This document shows, in pieces, positions 37,205 to 46,513 of a stretch of 64,000 nucleotides of DNA (the first letter of the stretch is position 1; the number at the start of each line of letters is the position of its first letter). Location: contig JANXOV010000099.1 in the NCBI GenBank assembly GCA_025357635.1, forward strand, positions 21,987 through 85,986, written 5' to 3'. Position numbers and translations under genes: made by a program. Source of the DNA: Pseudomonadota bacterium. Lineage in GTDB: Bacteria > Pseudomonadota > Gammaproteobacteria > Steroidobacterales > Steroidobacteraceae. The notes beneath the pieces are model-generated. The model did no database searches. It worked only from the letters and a program-made list of their open reading frames with translations, and was not told the DNA's origin.

Positions 37205-38200
37205 TTGACGCTAGGACCCACAGCGGAGCATGCTCTTGCGGGTATCCGCAGACAGCCCTTGTCTGATTCGGCTTCAGAACTGGATATTGTGGATCTGCAA
37301 ACACTGACTCAATCCATCGTCAAGATTCGCGCGATCGTACCGGACGATGCATTCACGGCCTCGATACTGGGCACCCAACGCAGCGGCAGCGGCGTCGTGA
37401 TTGATTCCGATGGCCTCATTCTCACCATCGGCTATCTGATCACCGAAGCCTGCGATGTGTGGCTGACGACCCATGGCGGGCGCGAACTCGCCGGGCACGG
37501 CCTCGCCTACGATCAGGTCACCGGATTCGGATTGGTGTTGCCGCTGGGCCCGCTGGACGTGGCGCCTCTTGCACTGGGTGATTCTTCCGCGCTTTGCGCC
37601 GACAGTGCCGCTGCCGTGTTGTGCCACCCGCAACTGGCGCAACCGCTTTCGGTCAAGGTGCTCGCACGTCGCGAATTTACCGGCGCCTGGGAGTATCTGC
37701 TGGACGAAGCGATATTCACCGCACCCGCGCACTCGCATTGGTCCGGCGCGGCACTGGTCGATGGCGGCGGCCAGCTGGTTGGAATGGGTTCACTGCTGGT
37801 CAGGGAAATCGTCGGCGCCGATGAGACAGACGCCAACCTGTTCGTGCCCACGGATCTGCTCAAGCCGATACTCGGGGATCTGCGCGCGCAAGGCAAGGCG
37901 GCGCGCCAGACTCGACCGTGGCTTGGAATCTACGCGACGCAGGTCAAGGGTGCCGTCGTGGTTGCCGGCGTGGTCGAGGGCGGCCCGGCGCAAAAGGCCG
38001 GCATGCGCGACGGCGACCTGATCCGCGAGGTCGGCGACCGCGAAGTCTTTTCCATGGCCGAATTTTACCGCGCCGTATGGTCGATGGGGCCGGCGCGCAC
38101 CGTGATCACGCTCACCACTACGCGCTCGGGGAAGCCCGCCCGGGTCAGAGTTCAATCCGTGGATCGGACCGACTTGCTGCGACGGCCGGTTTCTCACTGA
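37205..38200 (+). CDS. HtrA-like trypsin-fold protein with C-terminal PDZ domain, catalytic His and Asp apparently lost
   Basis: GSGVVIDSDGLILTIGYLI (expected TNxHVV); HWSGAALVDGGGQLVG; PDZ AQKAGMRDGDLIREVGDREVFSMAEFYRAV. Start uncertain. Confidence 0.78.
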   Translation: MTLGPTAEHALAGIRRQPLSDSASELDIVDLQTLTQSIVKIRAIVPDDAFTASILGTQRSGSGVVIDSDGLILTIGYLITEACDVWLTTHGGRELAGHGLAYDQVTGFGLVLPLGPLDVAPLALGDSSALCADSAAAVLCHPQLAQPLSVKVLARREFTGAWEYLLDEAIFTAPAHSHWSGAALVDGGGQLVGMGSLLVREIVGADETDANLFVPTDLLKPILGDLRAQGKAARQTRPWLGIYATQVKGAVVVAGVVEGGPAQKAGMRDGDLIREVGDREVFSMAEFYRAVWSMGPARTVITLTTTRSGKPARVRVQSVDRTDLLRRPVSH

Positions 38201-38221
38201 AGTTCAGAGCCTGGGTTTTGC

Positions 38222-38716
38222 TCAAGGCTGCGCACGTGGATAGAGTCCCACGTCATACATCCGCAAACCCGCCGACGCGTGATATTGATTGATCAAAGTC
38301 TCCACCATTTGCCCGCGATATCGATGCAACGAAATCTCAGTAAGGGGCTGCTTGCGCAACCTGCCCACCTCCGCCGCTTCATAGGGCTTCGCGCCGGTCG
38401 GAGCGCTGCCCTCGCCCATGTCGAACACCAGATAATTCAGCACCGCCGCCAACTCCTGATCGCTCAGGGTGCTGAAAGCGACGTTGGGCAAACGCGGCAG
38501 ATAATCGCGGCCAGCTCGGGTGTTGAGGTAAAAGCCGATCAGACCCTTCAAAGTCGGAACCAGCTTCGAATTGGAAACGCCCTCGTCGCCATGACAGCCG
38601 CCACAGGCCAGCAGGTAGTTGCCGCGAGTCGCACCGGGCAGCGACGGCGGTACGGCGCCGGTCAGACCCGCTGCGAACAAAGCGCAGGCTGCGGCGACCA
38701 GCGCGCCCCGGCGCAT
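38222..38716 (-). CDS. monohaem c-type cytochrome
   Basis: Single CGGCH haem motif after signal peptide; adjacent to mauA-type gene. Confidence 0.82.
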   Translation of the reverse strand: MRRGALVAAACALFAAGLTGAVPPSLPGATRGNYLLACGGCHGDEGVSNSKLVPTLKGLIGFYLNTRAGRDYLPRLPNVAFSTLSDQELAAVLNYLVFDMGEGSAPTGAKPYEAAEVGRLRKQPLTEISLHRYRGQMVETLINQYHASAGLRMYDVGLYPRAQP

Positions 38717-38720
38717 GGGC

Positions 38721-39263
38721 CTACGTGCCCGACAACCCAACCAGTGCCGCCGTCGAACAATGATAAGTGGCCGACGCATTGCCGAAGCACCAGATGATGT
38801 CGTTGTTGAGGGGAGCCCGATAGGTGGGTAGTTCTCGATCGGCGCCGTCGCACTGACAGGACTTGCCGGCCTTGCACACCGGCGTGCCGCAGCAGTCGCG
38901 ATAGGCAATGATGTAAGAGCGGTTGTCGTCCGGATTCAGGCAGGTGCCGATCCAGGACACCGGCGATGGCTCCGCACCGGGAGGACAGGTGTGCGATCCG
39001 CCGCCGCAGCAACTGCACATCACGCCATCCGCGGCACAATACTTCCAGTACGTGCATTTCGTATCGTCCTTCGTCTGCGCGTTGCGCTCGAAGTCCGTCT
39101 TCGGCGCGGTGGCAGTCGCGGCCCGCGCCACCGGCAACAGCGGCAGCAGGGGCGCTGCGGCCAACACTGCGCCCAGCTTCGCGATGAAGCCTCGACGCGA
39201 GGAGTACCCGGCGAGCGTGCGCGTGAGCTGCTCGCCAATCTTGTCAATCGGAGATTTCGACAC
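38721..39263 (-). CDS. mauA: TTQ amine dehydrogenase light (beta) chain, MauA/AauA-like
   Basis: Cys-rich CTYWKYCAADGVMCSCCGGGSHTCPPGAEPSPVSWIGTCLNPDDNRSYIIAYRDCCG; IIWCFGNASATYHCSTAALVG; N-terminal Tat-like signal. Confidence 0.93.
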   Translation of the reverse strand: MSKSPIDKIGEQLTRTLAGYSSRRGFIAKLGAVLAAAPLLPLLPVARAATATAPKTDFERNAQTKDDTKCTYWKYCAADGVMCSCCGGGSHTCPPGAEPSPVSWIGTCLNPDDNRSYIIAYRDCCGTPVCKAGKSCQCDGADRELPTYRAPLNNDIIWCFGNASATYHCSTAALVGLSGT

Positions 39264-39275
39264 GGTGGTGTTCCT

Positions 39276-39875
39276 TTATTCGACGGGTTCCGCCTGCGCT
39301 TTCAAATACGCTTGAAGCGTGGCAAAGCCGGTTTCCTTGGCGATGATCAGACTTTCGAAGTGTTCGCGGCTGTTGACCAGTCCCTTGGCGGCGATGACGC
39401 CCTGGTCATCCAACAACACGGCGAACGGGAGTTTGTCGACGCGGTAAGCCATGCCTATCGCGGCTCCATTGACGAAATGACGCTCGTCGATGCCAAATCG
39501 TTCGATCAGCTTTTTCTGTTCGCTCAGGTCCGCGTCGCCGACGAACAAGACCTCCAGCCGCTCGCTCCTGGCAAAATCCAACGCAATCGGGATCAGCTTC
39601 TTGCAGATCGGGCAGGTTTGAGAAACGAAAAGCATCAACAGCGCCTTGCCGGCGGCCAGCTTGCCGCCAACCGTGATGGCATTGCCGGCCAATGCGATCG
39701 CTTCGAGGCGCGGGGATTGTTCCCCGACCCCGGGCCCCGCGCTATTGATCAACGCGCCGGCCGGAGCGACCCGTTCATGCAGCACGCCGACCTGTCGCGC
39801 CAGCGCCAACACCGTCAGGCTCAGCACAATCACCGCGACCCAGAGCAGGACATTGGAAATCATTGCAATTGTCAT
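39276..39875 (-). CDS. mauD: methylamine utilization protein MauD (thioredoxin-like)
   Basis: N-terminal TM, FVSQTCPICKKLIPIAL CxxC motif; gene order. Confidence 0.9.
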   Translation of the reverse strand: MTIAMISNVLLWVAVIVLSLTVLALARQVGVLHERVAPAGALINSAGPGVGEQSPRLEAIALAGNAITVGGKLAAGKALLMLFVSQTCPICKKLIPIALDFARSERLEVLFVGDADLSEQKKLIERFGIDERHFVNGAAIGMAYRVDKLPFAVLLDDQGVIAAKGLVNSREHFESLIIAKETGFATLQAYLKAQAEPVE

Positions 39876-39884
39876 CGGCTCTCC

Positions 39885-40433
39885 TTAAGAACCTGCCGCC
39901 AACGGGCGACGCCAGGACGGAACAAGGCTCCAAAGGATATTGAGTGTCTGCAAAAGAACGAACAGCACGCCGCCCAACAGGAGCGCATCGATCCTCATCC
40001 AGGAATCCGGCAACGGCCCGGCGGAAAACAGCGTCAAACCCGTCAGCAGCGCCAGCACGGCATTGCGCAGGACGAAGATCCAGCTTAGCCGCTGCTTCAG
40101 GGCGCTCTGGAAACACCCGCAATCGATATCCCGCCTGCCCCTCAGCACATTGATGCCCATGGCGGTGGCGAACAGAACAAGCAGACCCATCGCGGCCACG
40201 TCCGGCCATGGGTACGCAAGGTTCAGCAGGAGCGCCGACCCGAGCACGGCCTCGACGGGCGGCAGGATGTAGGTGACGGGGGCGATGAGAACATCCGGCA
40301 GCAGCCGATAGTTGGCGATGACGCCTTGGAACTGCGCCCAGTGACGCATCTTGCCGATCGCGGCCGTCAAAAATACCAGGGCGACCAGTGTCCTGATGCC
40401 CATGGCCAGGGCTTCAATTGCGACAGCGTTCAT
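39885..40433 (-). CDS. mauE: methylamine utilization protein MauE (membrane)
   Basis: Polytopic; FLTAAIGKMRHWAQFQGVIANYRLLP; RDIDCGCFQSALKQRLSW. Confidence 0.9.
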   Translation of the reverse strand: MNAVAIEALAMGIRTLVALVFLTAAIGKMRHWAQFQGVIANYRLLPDVLIAPVTYILPPVEAVLGSALLLNLAYPWPDVAAMGLLVLFATAMGINVLRGRRDIDCGCFQSALKQRLSWIFVLRNAVLALLTGLTLFSAGPLPDSWMRIDALLLGGVLFVLLQTLNILWSLVPSWRRPLAAGS

Positions 40434-40467
40434 GGTCGGTTGTTTGCAGTGGAGTTGAAATTTCGCA

Positions 40468-41670
40468 TCAGTATCCGGGCACCCAGACCATGTGACCACC
40501 GGCAGACTCGATCTTGAGCTTCAGTTCACCCGTGGCCGCATCCATCACAAGATCGTTCCCCTCCGGATTCAGAAGATACAGAAGCGGATTCTCATCTTGC
40601 GACACACCCATGCTTTGGTAATAGGGCGCCTTGTCATCACCCAGGCCGCTGGTGGGCGCCGGCCGCAACGGGAACCGCGACAACAACGCATGAGTTTTGG
40701 TATCGAGCACCCACACTTCAGTGCCACCTTGCTTGTGCGTCCAATAATTCCCCGTGTGCATCAGAACGAACAACCTGCCGCTTGCCTTGTGGTACGCCGC
40801 CAGCTGCGACCCGCCCGGCCGCCAAGCCAATTCCTGCACACCGGTTCCCGCCGCTGCGTATCCGGCGGCCTGCTGAATCGACCAGGGCTTGTCGACGACG
40901 GTGTCGAATCCCAGCTTTGCCGGGTAGACCAGGCCCGAGTAGGAAAGGAATATTGCATTGCCGGTGACACGATCGACAAAGCTGTCGTCGAATATCGGAT
41001 CCTTGTTGGCGTCGAAAAATGGCCTGGTATGCGTGACTTTGGCCGGTCCGGATTCCGGGATGCTCACGCTCGCCAGAGAGCCGTCGCCGCACAGGGAGGA
41101 AAACCCCTGCTCACCCCAGGGGAACACCAGCGCGCAACCGGGAATTTCCACCGTGCCCGCGACCACCTGCTGCTTGAGATCGACCCAGACGACCGACGAG
41201 GCGGGCTGCAGAAGGTATACGTAGGCGCGTGAGCCGGATGCGTTGATGTCGAAGTTCTGCACCTTGCTCACCAAGGCGCGGCCGGGCAATCTGATTTCTT
41301 TCATCAGGTGCAGGCTCTTCGCATCGTAGATAGACACCAGATCATGGCGGTCACCGCGAGCGCCGTGGGTCCAGTAAGTCTCGGAGACATAGAAGCGGCT
41401 GTTGTCGGGCGCGATCGCAAGATTCGAAATGTAGCCCGCCGGAATCGACCCTTCCATCTTGCCGCTGTCGCCATCGAATATCATGAAACTGTCGCCATCC
41501 CAGCCGCTCGTGAAAAAGCGATGCGGCACATCGAGCCTCAACGTGGCGACATCACTCACTTCGGGCTCCAACACCGGCAATGCCGGGGACGCCTGGGAAG
41601 CGGTGGCGGCCCAGGCGGACAGTCCCATCGAAGCCGCCAACAGCCACTTGTTGATCGCCGCATTGATCAT
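40468..41670 (-). CDS. mauB: TTQ amine dehydrogenase heavy (alpha) chain, MauB/AauB-like
   Basis: Signal peptide; beta-propeller RFFTSGWDGDSFMIFDGDSGKMEGSIPAGYISNLAIAPDNSRFYVSETYWTHGARGDRHD. Confidence 0.92.
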   Translation of the reverse strand: MINAAINKWLLAASMGLSAWAATASQASPALPVLEPEVSDVATLRLDVPHRFFTSGWDGDSFMIFDGDSGKMEGSIPAGYISNLAIAPDNSRFYVSETYWTHGARGDRHDLVSIYDAKSLHLMKEIRLPGRALVSKVQNFDINASGSRAYVYLLQPASSVVWVDLKQQVVAGTVEIPGCALVFPWGEQGFSSLCGDGSLASVSIPESGPAKVTHTRPFFDANKDPIFDDSFVDRVTGNAIFLSYSGLVYPAKLGFDTVVDKPWSIQQAAGYAAAGTGVQELAWRPGGSQLAAYHKASGRLFVLMHTGNYWTHKQGGTEVWVLDTKTHALLSRFPLRPAPTSGLGDDKAPYYQSMGVSQDENPLLYLLNPEGNDLVMDAATGELKLKIESAGGHMVWVPGY

Positions 41671-41797
41671 TTGAATTCTCCGTGTCCCTTGCGCATCAGG
41701 CGCAACGGATCAAAGCATGGCCTCGTCTGCCGGTCAAATCCCCAAGAGGCTGACGCTTGTGCCATAACGCCACCGATGCGCGGTAGTTTGCTAGGCT

Positions 41798-43069
41798 GTG
41801 CCGATGAGCAATGGTGCTGCGTTTGAGCTGCCCATGATGAGTGAGGTCCGGCGCAACGCCGTGTTGATCCTGGCATCCTGCGTCGGCGTCATCTGCAGCT
41901 CGATCGTCCTGCCGTTCTATACCATTGGTGCACTCCTGAAGCCGCTGAGCGCCGAATTCGGCTGGGCCCGTGCGGACGTCCAACTCGCCATCCTGTTCAG
42001 CTCCGGCCTGGGAGCGGCAACCGCGGTGATTGTCGGCTGGCTCAGCGATCGCTTCGGTCCCCGGCCGGTCGCATTGCCCGGCCTCGTCGGCCTGGCGTTG
42101 GGGTTTTTCCTGGCCGCAGGCATGAACGGCCAGCTGTGGATGCTCTATCTTGCGTACGGCTGCATGGCGGTGCTCGGCGCCGGCACGACGCCGGTGACCT
42201 GGACGCGCGCGATCACCAGCCAGTTTCAGAATCAGCGTGGCCTGGCTTTGGGATTGACGCTCAGCGGCACCGGCATCTGCGCCACGCTTGCGCCGGCGCT
42301 GACGGTGTGGATGGTGGAGCACTATGGCTGGCGAAGCGCCTATGTGGGACTGGGTCTGCTGCCGCTGCTGCTGGCAGGCCCCATCGTCTGGTACGGATTT
42401 CGTCCTGGCGTCAATCGCAGCGCGGGGCCGGCGGCGATCCCACCGATCGACACGGTCACGCCCCCGTGGGGCCTTACACTGACCCAGGCAACGCAAAGCT
42501 ATCGCTTCTGGATACTGTGCAGTTCGATCTTCATGATCTACCTCGCAGTCTCCGGCATCAGTCCCAATCTGATCGCCGCGCTCACCGACAAAGGCTTCAG
42601 CCCAACGGACGCCGCAACCGCGCAAGGGGCGTATGGTCTTGCCATCATTGCGGCGCGTCTGCTGGTGGGGTATCTGATCGATCGATTCTGGGCACCCGGC
42701 GTGGCCCTGATCGCGCTGTCCCTGCCAGCCATCGGCTGTCTGGTGCTGACAGGCGCTCCGCACTTCGCGACGGTCATTGCAGCGGCATCGCTGATCGGTT
42801 TTGCCGCCGGGGCGGAACTGGATCTGATGTCGTTTCTGGCCGCCCGCTATTTTGGATTGCGCCACTACGCGAAGATCTATGCGGTTCTTTACGCCACCCT
42901 GGCGCTTGCCGGGGGCATTGCGCCGATGCTGTTCGCGCGCGTATTCGACCGCACTGCGAGCTACGACATCAGCTTCCTGAGTGCCGCCGGCTTGTTCGTC
43001 ACCGGCGCCGTGCTGCTGCTGGCGCTGGGTCGGTATCCACCGCTGCCACCCACAAAGGTCCTCCTATGA
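41798..43069 (+). CDS. MFS transporter
   Basis: Twelve-TM-like hydrophobic pattern; GWLSDRFGPRPVALPGLVGLALG between helices. Confidence 0.88.
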   Translation: MPMSNGAAFELPMMSEVRRNAVLILASCVGVICSSIVLPFYTIGALLKPLSAEFGWARADVQLAILFSSGLGAATAVIVGWLSDRFGPRPVALPGLVGLALGFFLAAGMNGQLWMLYLAYGCMAVLGAGTTPVTWTRAITSQFQNQRGLALGLTLSGTGICATLAPALTVWMVEHYGWRSAYVGLGLLPLLLAGPIVWYGFRPGVNRSAGPAAIPPIDTVTPPWGLTLTQATQSYRFWILCSSIFMIYLAVSGISPNLIAALTDKGFSPTDAATAQGAYGLAIIAARLLVGYLIDRFWAPGVALIALSLPAIGCLVLTGAPHFATVIAAASLIGFAAGAELDLMSFLAARYFGLRHYAKIYAVLYATLALAGGIAPMLFARVFDRTASYDISFLSAAGLFVTGAVLLLALGRYPPLPPTKVLL

Positions 43070-43614
43070 AAGAACGCGCAGCCCGGCCATTTGCTCAGGC
43101 CATCGTGCAGAACGCCTACTACGTCAACGATCTGGACGCGGCGATTGCGCGCTGGCATGCCCTGTGGGGTCTGGGTCCCTTCCTCGTCAGACGCCACATC
43201 GTTTTGTCCCATGTGAGCTATCGCGGCCGGCCGGCCGCTCTCGACATCTCCGCGGCATACGTGCAGGCGGGCGCGATCCAGGTTGAACTGGTCACGCAGC
43301 ATGACGACCAGCCTTCGGCGTTCCGCGACGTCTTCACCGCAGCGCAGGAAGGCCTGCATCATGTCGCCGTGGTGCCTGAGGACTACGACGCGCTGATCGC
43401 GGCCTATGCCGCGCAGGGCTTTCGTATCGCATCCGAACTGCGCACCGCCTCCGGTCGCGGCGCAGCCTTCGTGGATACGCGAGCCCTGCTGGGTCACATG
43501 GTTGAGATCTATTGGCCCAGTCCCGGATTGACCGCGTTGTATCGCGAGGTCGCGGCAGCGGCGGAAAACTGGGATGGGCGCGCATTGATGATCGAAGTCG
43601 ATCCGGCGCAGTAG
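43066..43614 (+). CDS. VOC/glyoxalase family protein
   Basis: FAQAIVQNAYYVNDLDAAIARWHALWGLGPFLV; GLHHVAVVPEDYDALIAAYAAQGF; overlaps upstream MFS gene by ATGA. Confidence 0.8.
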   Translation: MKERAARPFAQAIVQNAYYVNDLDAAIARWHALWGLGPFLVRRHIVLSHVSYRGRPAALDISAAYVQAGAIQVELVTQHDDQPSAFRDVFTAAQEGLHHVAVVPEDYDALIAAYAAQGFRIASELRTASGRGAAFVDTRALLGHMVEIYWPSPGLTALYREVAAAAENWDGRALMIEVDPAQ

Positions 43615-43633
43615 CGCGGATGCAATCGTGCAA

Positions 43634-44521
43634 TCACGGGGCGGACGGTGCGGCCACTTGAACCTGCGGCGGTTTGGAACCACCTCGCAGCAACGTCAAG
43701 GCGAGAAGACCCGATGCGATCATCAGAAACAAACTGACCGCGTTCAGCACCGGACTTGCGCCCTCGCGCATGCGCCCGTACATCATGACGGTCAGCGGAG
43801 AGTCCGCGCCCACCAGCATCAATGTCGTGTTGAAATCCGCAAACGACATCACGAACGAAATCGCCGCGGAACCGGTCAGCGCCGGCGCAAGGTACGGCAT
43901 CACAATGGTGCGGAAAACCGCGGGACGTGAGGCGCCCAGATTCAAGGCCGCCTCCTCCAGTGTGCGATCGAAGCGGCGCAGGCGCGCGCTGATGGTCAGC
44001 GTGGCGATGGTCGCCATGTAGGAAAACTGCCCGAGCACCACCAGTGGCAGGCCGGGCCGCAGAAAATCCAGCTCCCAACCAAACAGATCCTCGCCCAGTT
44101 CCGCCAACCGACTGGCGAAGGCGAGAATGGATATGCCGAGAATGACGCCGGGAATCACCAGCGGCGCCATAATCAGCACCGACAGAACCTGCTGACCGGG
44201 AAAACGAGCGCGCTCCATCAGAAATGCATTCGCCGTGCCGACCAACACCGACAGCAGCGTTACCCAGGAAGCGACCACGAAACTGGTCCAGATGCTGCCC
44301 AGCAGATCCGCATCCTGAAACAACCCGGTGCGCGCCTTCGCCGCATTGCCCAGAAACCAATCCATCGTGAAGCCGCGCCACGGTGGCGCCGGGTATGACG
44401 CATCGTTGAAAGCGAATACCGCAACCACGATGAGCGGCAGAAACAAAAATACCAGAAACGCGATCAGATACGCGGCAGTCGCCGTTCGCAGCCAGGCGGG
44501 ACGCGGCAGCGAGGGAATCAT
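43634..44521 (-). CDS. second Pot-type ABC transporter permease (PotC/PotI-like)
   Basis: TLEEAALNLGASRPAVFRTIVMPYLAPALTGSAAISFVMSFADFNTTLMLVG. Confidence 0.9.
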   Translation of the reverse strand: MIPSLPRPAWLRTATAAYLIAFLVFLFLPLIVVAVFAFNDASYPAPPWRGFTMDWFLGNAAKARTGLFQDADLLGSIWTSFVVASWVTLLSVLVGTANAFLMERARFPGQQVLSVLIMAPLVIPGVILGISILAFASRLAELGEDLFGWELDFLRPGLPLVVLGQFSYMATIATLTISARLRRFDRTLEEAALNLGASRPAVFRTIVMPYLAPALTGSAAISFVMSFADFNTTLMLVGADSPLTVMMYGRMREGASPVLNAVSLFLMIASGLLALTLLRGGSKPPQVQVAAPSAP

Positions 44522-45387
44522 GTGCGCCTCATGACATCGCCGAATCGCTGACCGGCAAGACGCAGGCCGATCATCACCATGGCGGTGGACAGGCCCAGCA
44601 GCAGAAAGCCGAAGGCGGCGCCCTGCTCCCAATTGAATCGGGTGATGAACTGAGTGTAGATCTGCTCGGTGAACCACTCGGAGTTCTTGCCGCCCAGCAG
44701 CGTGGGCGTGAGGTAATTGCCCAACGTCAGCATGAACACGATGATGCAGCCGGCGGTGATGCCGGGCGCGGCGTGCGGAATCACGATGGTGCGCAGGATC
44801 GAGGCGCCGCTCGCGCCCAGATCATACGCGGCTTCGATCAGCGAATTATCGAGGCTTTCCAGGCTGGACACCAGCGGCACCAGCATGAACAGCATGGAGG
44901 TGTACACCAGGCCCAGCATGATGGTCGCGTCCCGGTACAAGAACTCCACCGGCACCGCGGTCAGCCCCAGTTTCACAAGCAGCGCCGGCAGCACGCCGGA
45001 TTCGCGCAGCAGGATCATCCACCCGAGCGTACGCACGGTTTCACTCACCCAGAACGGAACCAGGCACACGATGAACAGCAGCGAACTGGCGCGCCCCTGC
45101 AAAATCTTGGCGATTATCCAGGCGATGGGAAACGCCACCAGCAGCGTGAACAGCGTCGACACCACCGACATCACCGCCGTGCGCACAAACACATGCCAGT
45201 ACAGCGGCTCATGGAAGAACGTGCGGTATTGCGCCAGGCTCGACACGTACTGCTGCGGTCCGGTGCGCTGGCGCAACGACAGCAGCGCCAGATCCAGGTG
45301 CGGCAGAATGATGAGCGCGCCCAGCCACAGCAGCGCCGGCGCGAGCAACAACGCCAGCATCAACCGGGCATGCCAACGCGTTTGCAT
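44518..45387 (-). CDS. second Pot-type ABC transporter permease (PotB/PotH-like)
   Basis: LIEAAYDLGASGASILRTIVIPHAAPGITAGCIIVFMLTLGNYLTPTLLGG. Confidence 0.9.
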   Translation of the reverse strand: MQTRWHARLMLALLLAPALLWLGALIILPHLDLALLSLRQRTGPQQYVSSLAQYRTFFHEPLYWHVFVRTAVMSVVSTLFTLLVAFPIAWIIAKILQGRASSLLFIVCLVPFWVSETVRTLGWMILLRESGVLPALLVKLGLTAVPVEFLYRDATIMLGLVYTSMLFMLVPLVSSLESLDNSLIEAAYDLGASGASILRTIVIPHAAPGITAGCIIVFMLTLGNYLTPTLLGGKNSEWFTEQIYTQFITRFNWEQGAAFGFLLLGLSTAMVMIGLRLAGQRFGDVMRRT

Positions 45388-45394
45388 CGCCACT

Positions 45395-46513
45395 CTACGC
45401 GCTGCGCCCATCGGCGCCAGCGCGTGCCGGGAAACAGGCTGCGCGCTCGGGATCGAAGCTGAACACGATTTTCTCGCCCGGCTTCAAATCCGAAAACTGG
45501 CCGGTCTGTGGCAATGCAATTCTGAACTCGTGCCGGGTCCGCTCTTCCAGCAGCAGCACGGAGGAGTTGGCCCCGTCAAACAACAGACTTTGAACCGCGC
45601 CGGCCTGAACCGGGAACTCCTGCGGCAACTCCGCAACGCTGCGCCCAAGAATGCAGGCCTCGGGACGCACGAAGGCTTCCACCGCGGCGCCCGCTGCGGG
45701 CGATCCGTGGCGGCGCGCGCGAATGCTCCACCCGGATGCCGTGCTGAGCGCCACGATTTCCCCATTGATGGAGTCCACTTTACCGACGATGCGGTTGTTG
45801 GCGCCGACGAATCCGGCAACGAACGGCGTCTGCGGCCGGTAATACAATTCCTGCGGCGTGCCCAGCTGCTCGAAACGGCCGTGATTCATCACACCCACGT
45901 GATCCGACAGCACCAGGGCTTCGGACTGATCGTGCGTGATGTAAACGAACGTCGTGCCGAACGCGGCCTGCAATTGTTTGAGTTCGATCTTCATGTGCTC
46001 GCGCAGCTTCAGATCCAGCGCGCCCAAGGGCTCATCGAGCAGCAGCAGTGTGGGTTCGAGAACCAGACTGCGGGCGATCGCCACGCGCTGCCGCTGACCG
46101 CCCGACAGCTCATCCACGCGCTTGTGTGCGGCACCCGAAAGACCCACGCGCTCCAGCATCTCCTGCGACTTGCGCTTGCGATCGGCGCGGCCGACCCCGC
46201 GGCGCGCCAGCCCGAACTCCACGTTCTCGCCCACCGACATCATCGGAAACAACGCCAGCTGCTGAAACACCATGTTCACGGGGCGTCGGTTCGGCGCCAC
46301 GTTGCGCATGCTCTGCCCACCGATGGCGATATCGCCGCCGTCCGGCGCGATGAAACCGGCGATCATACGCAACAACGTCGTTTTACCGCAGCCCGAAGGC
46401 CCGAGAATGGAGAAGAAACTGCCGCGCTCCACGGAAAAGGACAGCGCGTCCACCGCCACATGATCGGCAAACCGCTTGACGACGGCGTCGGCAACCAGAT
46501 CGGGCGTGCTCAA
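45395..46513 (-). CDS. second Pot-type ABC transporter ATP-binding protein (TTG start)
   Basis: GPSGCGKTTLLRMIAGF; LSGGQRQRVAIARSL; LLLDEPLGALDLKLR. Confidence 0.92.
   Translation of the reverse strand: MSTPDLVADAVVKRFADHVAVDALSFSVERGSFFSILGPSGCGKTTLLRMIAGFIAPDGGDIAIGGQSMRNVAPNRRPVNMVFQQLALFPMMSVGENVEFGLARRGVGRADRKRKSQEMLERVGLSGAAHKRVDELSGGQRQRVAIARSLVLEPTLLLLDEPLGALDLKLREHMKIELKQLQAAFGTTFVYITHDQSEALVLSDHVGVMNHGRFEQLGTPQELYYRPQTPFVAGFVGANNRIVGKVDSINGEIVALSTASGWSIRARRHGSPAAGAAVEAFVRPEACILGRSVAELPQEFPVQAGAVQSLLFDGANSSVLLLEERTRHEFRIALPQTGQFSDLKPGEKIVFSFDPERAACFPARAGADGRSA

Noticed and set aside
38222-38716. MauG dihaem enzyme
   Set aside because: Only one CxxCH motif and too small; called a monohaem cytochrome.
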